This document shows positions 56,605-64,000 of a stretch of DNA of 64,000 nt, piece by piece (position 1 is the stretch's first letter; the number at the start of each line of letters is the position of its first letter). Source of the DNA: Pinus tabuliformis (taxonomy: Eukaryota; Streptophyta; Pinopsida; Pinales; Pinaceae); NCBI GenBank assembly GCA_031772625.1, contig CM062819.1, forward strand, positions 1,234,938,955 to 1,235,002,954, in the 5' to 3' direction. The position numbers were made by a program, and so were the translations under genes. The notes below the pieces were generated by a model. The model saw nothing but the letters and a program-made list of their open reading frames with translations, was not told where the DNA came from and did no database searches.

Positions 56605-57580
56605 TGTTGGCTTGACGGGCCCTAACCCAGGTTTAGCATTAGGCATCCAAAAAAATCCCTACACTACAGGCCCTTTTGGCATTAGTCTGCGGAGCACGAA
56701 CCGAAGTCTCACCCGAAGCAGTATGGGGGGATGCACGAACCAAGTTTTCGCACCTTGAGATGGTTGTGATGTCGTTTGTCTACCTCAACCCCTGCCTTTG
56801 CGTAGATCGATAAGCCTTTTAGGGCTTATCAATGTATTTCCTCTTCGTCTTCTAGAACCTATGCAAAGGTATCCGACCATCCTTCGCGCAACCTTAAACA
56901 ATGATTCAGGCACTTACGCGCCTCGGTGAGTATGTTACTGTACCGTTCCCTAATTATCTTAGTGGTTAGCCAACTTTATCATGCAATTAAGATTACCCTC
57001 GCGTAAACATACATTATTACTTGCATTCAAATAATAGATAGAAATAGATACATTCGCGCATCAATTTGAAATTATAATGTAAACCCAAAACTTAATATAT
57101 CATAATTGCATGCAATAATTAGAGAGAGAAAATACAGTGATTCCAGAATACTTCTCTTTATTTATGATTCAAGTTCCCAGTACAGAATCTATTCGCCCTG
57201 CACACATAGCTGCAGGGTTCCGCACACTTAGCTATGGACTTCCACCCTAGGCCTCTACGCACTCAACTGCAGAGCCTCTTCCTACGCTAAGACTCTCGCT
57301 CTTAGCTCTCCCAAAACTTACCAATGACTCATGACCTCTAACTTACTTACTTTCCTCCCTTTTTATACAATCCCATGGTCCGCGGACCATGGGTAGATCT
57401 CAAAATCGACACAAATTATCTAAACCAAGGGCGGAAAACCCTTTTAACTTTAGATATCTTTTGCGCTCTGCGACCACAAAATGTGGAGACTTTACATTTC
57501 TTTACACAAAATTCGGGCCTTCTGCCCCAAAACTTGGGTGTTTAACCCAAAATTGACCCCCAGGGGACCCATTCCCAACA
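56605..57580 (-). repeat. Element E 5' LTR
   Basis: It starts TGTTGG and ends CCCAACA, pairing with 48,038-48,991. The ends lie exactly at the break in the D integrase. Confidence 0.92.
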
Positions 57581-58137
57581 AACGCATCTAGCACATCTAC
57601 AGCAGGTTCATGAAATCGTGGGGAAGTCCAATTCCTAGTACAAGCTGCGACATGATGAACATCAGGTGTCGCACAAGTTTCAGGTGGGTGACAAAGTTTG
57701 GTTGCATTTGTAGAAGAACGCCTTACGAGAGCCCATAAAAAGCTCAGACCACTTCGATATGGGCCTTACACCATCACCAAGGATATGAGACAATTATTTT
57801 AAGCTCAACATTCCCCCATTCCTTGGCCTTCACCCAATGTTCAATGTGGATTAGCTTCGACCATACTTTCCACCATTACTGGAAACATCAAACATTGTAG
57901 AATAACTCACGCCAACAGAGATAAACCTAGATTGCATGGAACAGACCACAAATAATTAGGTCATGGACATGTAGATCAAGAAAAATCACCAACAAAAGAT
58001 CCAAATGTATTGGTTTGTCAAAGTTTGCCAACTCTTTCACTAATGGAAGTGGCTCACCAGGGTCCAAGTTCAACAAAAGTTTCCCCATCTCATGGAGGCA
58101 CTCCACGCAATGGGGAACATTGCTTCCTAAGGGGGAG
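57581..58137 (+). pseudogene. Element D integrase C-terminal part with chromodomain-like tail, and polypurine tract
   Basis: The D integrase resumes with HLAHLQQVHEIV, HKFQVGDKVWLHL (stop), KKLRPLRYGPYTI and, in a shifted frame, LGLHPMFNVD and RPYFPPLLE. The remaining tail contains HQQKIQMYWFVKVCQLFH and KWLTRVQVQQKFPHLMEAL. The hydrophobic-basic strand followed by W resembles a decayed chromodomain, but this is tentative. AAGGGGGAG at 58,129-58,137 is a clear polypurine tract. Confidence 0.75.
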
Positions 58138-58140
58138 TAC

Positions 58141-58755
58141 TAATCCATGAAGATATTGGTGGTCACCCACCTATTCCACTTAGACCCCCACCATTGTTTC
58201 TTTCAATTTCCTTAATTGTAGCACAATTTACTATTTTTGGCAGTTTTTCGGGTCTTGAACTTCCGGAGCCGTTTTGAGGCCCTAAACAATGTTTTTTTGG
58301 TAAACGAGAAAATTCATTGCTTGCACCATGAGTTTGCAGTTGAAGGTTGTATTCCTCGGATATATATTTCTAATAAGGTATCGTGCACGTCAAACAAAGA
58401 TCGTATGCCAAAGCTATGACCTTAGGAAGTTGATGTATTAATTTACCCAAACAAAGGCCCACAAAATTTTGGTGCTTCATCTCCTAGGGTTAGTTTTTTG
58501 GATGTTAAGGGTTTTCCATTGTTTCTCAATAATAAATAGGCATTTGAGCCTCATTGTAACACAATTCAGAAGGCATGTAGCTGCCACATCTCTTCTAAGA
58601 GATAAGCTACCATCGCTTGAGCTAGTTTATTTCCGTTATGCATGTAAACAATTTCCAATACTTTGTTATTAATGAATTGAAGTTCTATTTTCACTGTATC
58701 TCTATATTTATGTTTTTATCTGTATCTCATTTCGTTCCTTCATAAATCTGGATCA
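58141..58755 (+). repeat. Element D 3' LTR
   Basis: It starts TAATCCA (TGATCCA in the solo copy) and ends GGATCA, followed by ATATT. It aligns with 36,428-37,036 and 2,267-2,896. The frames 58,237-58,419 and 58,469-58,672 are within the LTR. Confidence 0.92.
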
Positions 58756-58760
58756 ATATT

Positions 58761-60810
58761 TGACAATAATTCAGATATGTATATGTCAATAAGTCAATGA
58801 GATATACGACAATAACCTTTGATGTATGATGGTGATCTTAGCATAAATAACAACTATGAAAAATGATCTATGACAGGGATCTATTGTTGAAAATGATGGC
58901 TTATAAAGCATGGATGTCGACTATGAGAAGCAATCATCATGAAGCTGACCTGAAAGAAGACAATGTTTGGCTTAACCATAATCGATGGACAAAACATTGA
59001 GTGGATTGGTTTATCCTTGAAATTAGAAGAAACCTTGAATTGATAGACGAAGCTAGGAACTCAACATAGGAAAAGTTGAGGCACTTGTAATATTGACAAG
59101 AACCTAGATCCCACAAAGTGGAAGTGCATGTTTTTGAAGAAGACATGGAGGATGGAATGTTTTGGGAACTAGATGAATTTAAACTACCTCTTTGATGCAA
59201 CTACGGTAATCATGGAAGACAAAGGTACGTAGTTTTTTCATATGAGGTATGTCTATAGTATGGTTGGGGTCTTGAAGTTAAGGTTTTGCAATTTATTTAT
59301 GTTATATAACTATAAAGTTTCAAGGGTTTGTATATATGTGTAGTCTTGAATACTTTTTGTACTTAAGAGTTTTAAGGCCATCGTTTATATTGAATTAAAC
59401 CTAGGAGTGAAAACCCTAATTGGTTGTTCCCTCTAAGGAAACCCTAGCTCTTAACATCTAGGGTTTGCAGATCTAATTTTTAGAGGATAATCTAGGGTAT
59501 GTGATAAAACCATAGAAAGGGTTGAATTGAATAAACCCTAGGGCTGAAAATTCAAAATGCTAGGACCAATGTTTCCGCTTAAACCTTAATAAGTGTTAGA
59601 TCAAGAAATATAGGGTTTGTAACTAGAACCTAGAATTTCACCTTCTAAGAAACCATGGAAATCCTAGATTAGAAGATTTGACATCATTCTCTTGTATTTG
59701 TATATTTTGCTTGGTTGTACTTGTGTGAATTGCATGAACAAAATGAAGGTTATCAAAATTATGGAAAAAAGATGAGAAGGATGGAAGAACAAAGGAAAGG
59801 AACACTCATGCTTGTTAATGACTCCTTGAAAATGATGAGCATGATAGAAAAAGGTAACTGTGAGGACCCTGATGATATTAAATCTTCCAGCAAATGAGCT
59901 CATTCTAGGAACACATTGAAATTTGTAACAAAACATTATTGCAAAAGCATGTGAAGAGGCTATAAGGAGAGTTCATTTGATGATATTGATCAACATAAAA
60001 TATGTATTCTAAGGAAAGAAAAACAGTTGGCAATGAAAAATCCAAGGAAGAAAATATTGCAGCTTGCTCCATGGACACTTTGATTAAAATCAAAAGCATG
60101 GAGAAGGAATATTGTATAAAATAGAGATAAATCATGTGAAAGGATGTAGATCTCAAAGGAAAAAAAGTAAGAAAAATATGATACTTTGACGAAAGGCCAT
60201 CATATTGAGGTAATTATGATATTGGTTATGTGATTGGTATATGGTTTTGCTACCTGGAAAAATGTCACCGAAATGCATCATGGCAGTTAAGAAAAGTACA
60301 ATTGTTTTGAACTCAAGTCAATGAATACATCGATTGAGTGAATGGCTTTGGTAATCATTGAAGGATTATGTGGTAAATATGTCTATATCATCTTGGGATT
60401 GAAATGTAGAAATACAAAGAAATAATATGATATTTATGATAATGAAGATCACTCTCATGATTGGAAGGAGCTATGATTAAACTATAATTTGAATGGATTA
60501 ATATAATTTCTTTGCTGATGATGACAAGAGGAAAGTGATATGAAGGTTGATTGCCTAAACCCTTTCACAATTTCAAGAAAAAGTTTGGATCCATTATATA
60601 TAAAATCTCAATATGATGAGATACAAATGAAGGATGGATCCATGCAACTAATTGACTATATCCATGAAGAACTAGTAGCTAATGTATTGACGGAGATTCA
60701 CTAAAGAGCTAACTTCACAATCAAAAGGAAGTTAGGAATATCACTATGCTTAAGAGGGAGAAATAAGTCTCCTTAAATATTTGATAAGGAGGAAGGATGT
60801 ATTTTATAAT
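58761..60810. other. Flanking DNA without recognisable genes; cluster of AAACCCTA-like words
   Basis: This continues the DNA that D entered. At 59,395-59,640 it holds several AAACCCTA / TAGGGTTT words on both strands. A 60-codon frame at 59,715-59,897 is charged, lacks any recognisable domain and is probably chance. I see no splice-consistent gene model or mobile-element protein. Confidence 0.45.
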
Positions 60811-62756
60811 TGTAACAACCCTGGTTAAAAATCCATGTAAAAATATAAAACCATGGTCATGGGACACGTATTCCAAGTTGAATGGTGGGTAAAACATCCT
60901 AGTGGGTGTTCATTTAAGTTATTATGGCTAAGGAAATTGGCAAAGGAAATGGAAAAGGTTTTGGAAAGGAAAAATGCCATTTTGGCACGTTTATTTATGA
61001 AAATAATGGAAATTAGGAGAAAAGGAAGGTGAAAGGTCACAGGTTGCATGTGAGGAGGAAAATGAAGGAAAATAAAGAAAATAGAGGTCTTATTAATAAA
61101 AAGGATTTTGAGGATCAATGGGTAAGATTGGTCAGTGCAGTTTTGGAGCTCTCTCTCTATTCTCTCTCATACTCCTGGAAACTTAGAGTTTTCTTGGAGC
61201 ACTCTTGGAGGGTGTGGCATACTTGGAGTTTTGGAGAAAGAAGGCAAAGGAAGAGCAAGAAAGTGCAAGAGGACATTGAGATCAACAACTACAACAGGTT
61301 TTGCTTGTAGGTACCAAGTTGCATGTATGTTTTCCTCACTAGTTTTGGAATGCATAGCATATGCATGTGGTTTATTGATCATGATATTTCACTGACATGG
61401 ACGATTTCCTAAATTGATAGTGTATTTTCTTAGCCTTTCCATTTCTTGGATATCCATGGTGTTGTGGATTTTCCTAGCCTTTCCATTTTCTAGTTGGTTC
61501 TCATGTTTCCTTAGCTTGGGTTGAGTTACTAGTTCCTGGAATCCCTTGTTGGAAAAATGCTCTGGAAGCCCTGTAATAGCTTGGGTTGAGTTACTAATCC
61601 TAGAAGCCTTGGTTGGAAAAACGCTATGGAAGCCTAGAATAAGATGTGGGTTGTGTTATTAGTCCTGGAAGCCTTGGTTGGAACAAACACTCTGGAGCCC
61701 TGGAAGGCTTGGGTAGAGACAAATATGATGATGGTTTTGTGATGTCTGACCATGGGGTGGAATCACTATTTGATGGGTTGAAATGATTGGCCTCTGGAAG
61801 CCCTTAATGGTTTTGGATTTATGTGTTCTATGAGATCCCATATTCCTGCTTGGAATATGGCATGAGGTGAATGGAAGAAGAGATTTGGCTCATCCATTCT
61901 ATGGTTGGGTGGTACATGGCAATCCCATCTTGGGTTTGGATTTTTCATCATCAATATGAGGTTATATCTCCTTCTATTTCTATGAGTATTATACTAGTTT
62001 ATATGTGGATCATATGGTTGTGATTTCCTTGGTTTTTATGTTGCTATTATGTTGATTATGTATATGTTTTATGAAAATAGCTATGTATGGCTCTCATAAT
62101 GTTTTTACTTGTAAATGAATGAAAAATGTATCTATGACATAATGGATGAAACTGTAGCTAATGTGTTGAGGAATCAATACTTCTTAGCGATTCTCAGATG
62201 AGTATGAGACTTGTATGCTTAGATCTATTATTTACACATGTAGATTACATATTCGTGATATGTTTGATGAAATGCATGTCATGGCTAGTAGGGGTCCAGT
62301 CAAGGGCTTGTTCAAGTATTTTCAATTGCATCATTGTTATCTTTCTGTTCTGAAGGTGTCATTCAATTCTGGGTAGTGGCCTGGGCTCTGGGCCTGAAAA
62401 AGTGGCTCAAATCCCGCGGACGTCGGCACAACATTTAGCAAAACAGTCCCTGAATGTTGACATGCCTTGTCATGAGAGCATCTAGAGCCTCCTGGATTAT
62501 ATCATGCCCATATCATGGTAGCGTCTAGGGATTAAGTAGTCTAAAATCTAAGGGGGACCCAGGGGTTGGTTAGCAGAAAGGTTGGGATGGTTCTTAGGGG
62601 TCCGATTGCTGATGTTGAAGGTTTGTATGGTGTGTGTATGTCGGTTCCACTTCCTTAACATGACTTATGAGGTCGAATCATATCATAGTAACTTCTCATC
62701 ACATATTTACCCTAATTGGTTGGTTAGTCTAGTAGATGTGGGAGGAGGGCATTACA
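60811..62756 (+). mobile_element. Element H: 5' LTR of a Del/Tekay-like Ty3/gypsy element
   Basis: The LTR starts TGTAACAACCC and ends GGGCATTACA (1,946 bases). These ends match the TGTAAC...GTTACA style of plant Del/Tekay chromovirus LTRs. It is followed at once by a tRNA-iMet primer site, which makes it a 5' LTR in plus orientation. The interior and 3' LTR are beyond the window. Small frames within it (60,825-61,395; 61,659-61,954; 62,582 onward) have no recognisable domain. Confidence 0.75.
61514..61720 (+). repeat. Tandem repeat of 64-base period inside the H LTR
   Basis: Copies begin with (G)CTTGGGTTGAG-like sequence at about 61,514, 61,578, 61,642 and 61,706. Each continues TTACTA-x-TCCTGGAAGCC, then TTGGTTGGAAAAA and CTCTGGAAGCC. 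Three units and part of a fourth are seen. Confidence 0.8.
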
Positions 62757-62759
62757 GAA

Positions 62760-62771
62760 TGGTATTAGAGC
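62760..62771 (+). other. Element H primer-binding site
   Basis: TGGTATTAGAGC, followed by ATGGTT, lies three bases after the LTR. It is the tRNA-iMet site with one C-to-T change. Confidence 0.85.
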
Positions 62772-64000
62772 ATGGTTCACCCCTAACACTAGATGGGATG
62801 TGTGTTGGTCATGCATTCATATCGGTTGCATATGTGTTCCTTATGCTTGTATTCCATGTGCTTATTACATTGCATGGTGTTGATCATGGTTGTAGTGATG
62901 TTACCATGTGAAGGGTTATGGTGTTGTTGTGGAAGGTGTCATCATTAATGTAGGGTTCTATATGCATTTGTTATACATGCCAACATCTATGGGTTGTTAT
63001 GCATGCATTATTATGGTTATGGTTATGAATGCATAATAGGTTAGACATGGATTGTGAGGTCACTGTATGCATTTTAGGTCTTCATGATGTTGTTGATTGT
63101 TATGATGCTAATGTGTTGGCTAAGATAGAGCAGGAGTTGTAAATCATTAAAGTGAATTGCAACATTGGACCTCGAGGCAAGATCAGATTTTCATACATGT
63201 ATTGTATGTTGGGCATGCAGGTATGTTAGATAATGGAATGTTATATGCATTAGGGTTATATACATTAGTTTTATGTACATGTCTATTGATGTTATGGTTA
63301 CATACATGATAGATGCTAGTTGATTAGTGCAGTCAAATGCACATGTGTTAGATAGTCATGAATGATAATCCGTGGTTGTATGCATCGTTGTTGTTGTTTC
63401 ATGTTTTTTAACTTGATGATTATGTGTCGTTGATGAATATGTTATATGTTAAGTTGGAGTTACTTGATGATTATGTTATATGTTAACTTATTGTTGTTAT
63501 ATGTTAGTTAACTTGATGATTATGGTTATAGCATTAATATCTTGATGTTATATGTATCATGCTAAATTGGATTGGAATATAAAGATGGTTAGGGTTATGA
63601 CATTCTGGTACGAGTCGACTTATTTGTGACATTGTGTCATACTAATCTAGAATAATCGTGCATATGTGATGGTTATGCATGACCGACAAATTTTTATGAG
63701 CTTATGATGTGAACATGTTAGTTAATTGTTGTTATGGACATATTTGTGCTTGAGTTGATATGTTGTGAAGTTATATCATTCTAATCTAGATTGATTGTGC
63801 AGACAAGATAAGCTACCCTGAGATACATTAAGGTATGAGTTTTCTTATGTCACCTATTTGGTGCTTGGATGTTTGACTATGTCATTTATTTTGTTTTTGA
63901 GTGTTTGGTGTCTATTATGTCATCTATCTGTCGTTAGAATGTTTGATTACTTGAATGATATGAGTATGTGTTCAAATGATCTTTTTTTAAGATGGTTGTA
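62772..64000 (+). other. Element H leader, no coding sequence recognised before the window end
   Basis: The stretch is rich in TTATG, GATGTTAT and ATGTTAG words and contains short runs such as TTATGGTTATGGTTATG near 63,010. No gag start is recognisable in the 1.2 kb that is visible. Long non-coding leaders occur in several plant gypsy families. Confidence 0.5.

Larger units (their letters stand above)
48038..57580 (-). mobile_element. Element E: Athila/Tat-like Ty3/gypsy retrotransposon with extra modules
   Basis: This 9,543-base element has LTRs at 48,038-48,991 and 56,605-57,580, termini TGTTGG...CCAACA, and flanks AACGT (48,033-48,037) and AACGC (57,581-57,585). The minus strand carries an upstream reading frame, gag with multiple zinc knuckles, protease, a second capsid-like domain, reverse transcriptase, RNase H, integrase without chromodomain, and a 3' ORF. 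About 27 differences in the first 170 LTR bases indicate great age or strong methylation decay. It sits in the integrase gene of D. Confidence 0.9.
36428..58755 (+). mobile_element. Element D: old Ty3/gypsy element split by F, E and a 1.1-kb insert
   Basis: LTRs lie at 36,428-37,036 (609 bases) and 58,141-58,755 (615 bases), with perfect ATATT on both sides (36,423-36,427 and 58,756-58,760). Removing F, E and the insert leaves about 5.8 kb with gag, protease, reverse transcriptase, RNase H and integrase on the plus strand. The LTRs differ clearly at many positions, consistent with D being the oldest element of this cluster. All frames carry multiple stops. Confidence 0.9.

Noticed and set aside
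59715-59897. A 60-codon charged frame as a possible small gene
   Set aside because: There is no recognisable domain, and the surrounding DNA shows no gene structure.
60781-60810. Purine-rich stretch before the H LTR, suggesting a 3' LTR
   Set aside because: A primer site follows the LTR at 62,760, and no element coding sequence precedes it, so a 5' LTR is the better reading.

Overview
The window is intergenic DNA from a large, repeat-packed plant nuclear genome. It is almost entirely LTR retrotransposons, and I found no host protein gene, rRNA, tRNA or CRISPR array. Element structure (tRNA-iMet primer sites, chromodomain integrases, Athila/Tat-like and Del/Tekay-like features), nested insertion and several percent divergence between paired LTRs suit a gymnosperm such as a conifer. 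The organism itself is an inference.

Layout. Bases 1-6,249 hold old fragments: a copia-type LTR end, a copia protease relic, a solo LTR (2,267-2,896) with perfect duplication CTATA, a gypsy gag relic, and a probable solo LTR (4,650-5,683). Bases 6,250-35,718 are element C (+). Element A (-, 6,364-26,857, Athila/Tat-like) sits inside its 5' LTR with duplication TTAGG. Chromovirus B (-, 8,039-15,385) sits inside A's 3' LTR with duplication CCATC. Bases 36,428-58,755 are an old gypsy element D (+, duplication ATATT). It is split by copia element F (+, 37,056-42,858, duplication ATATA), by an unidentified 1.1-kb insert (about 45,643-46,776), and by a second Athila/Tat-like gypsy element E (-, 48,038-57,580). 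From 60,811 to the window end is the 5' LTR and leader of a Del/Tekay-like element H (+).

How the parts work together. B, A, E, D and F each carry gag, protease, reverse transcriptase, RNase H and integrase modules in the order of their superfamily. Every set is broken by stops, frameshifts, deletions or lost catalytic residues, so none looks autonomous now. C has LTRs, a primer site, a polypurine tract, a gag-position ORF and a 3' accessory ORF, but no recognisable pol, so it was probably mobilised in trans.

The most unusual content is non-pol coding sequence. A and C, which have different LTRs, share a 3' accessory protein in sense orientation: a conserved domain of about 150 residues, then charged sequence, then a coiled coil. 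In A this protein also contains about nine tandem 11-residue repeats. E has a second capsid-like domain between protease and reverse transcriptase, an extra reading frame upstream of gag, and another 3' ORF of unknown function. Domain calls were made by eye from motifs; no database search was possible.
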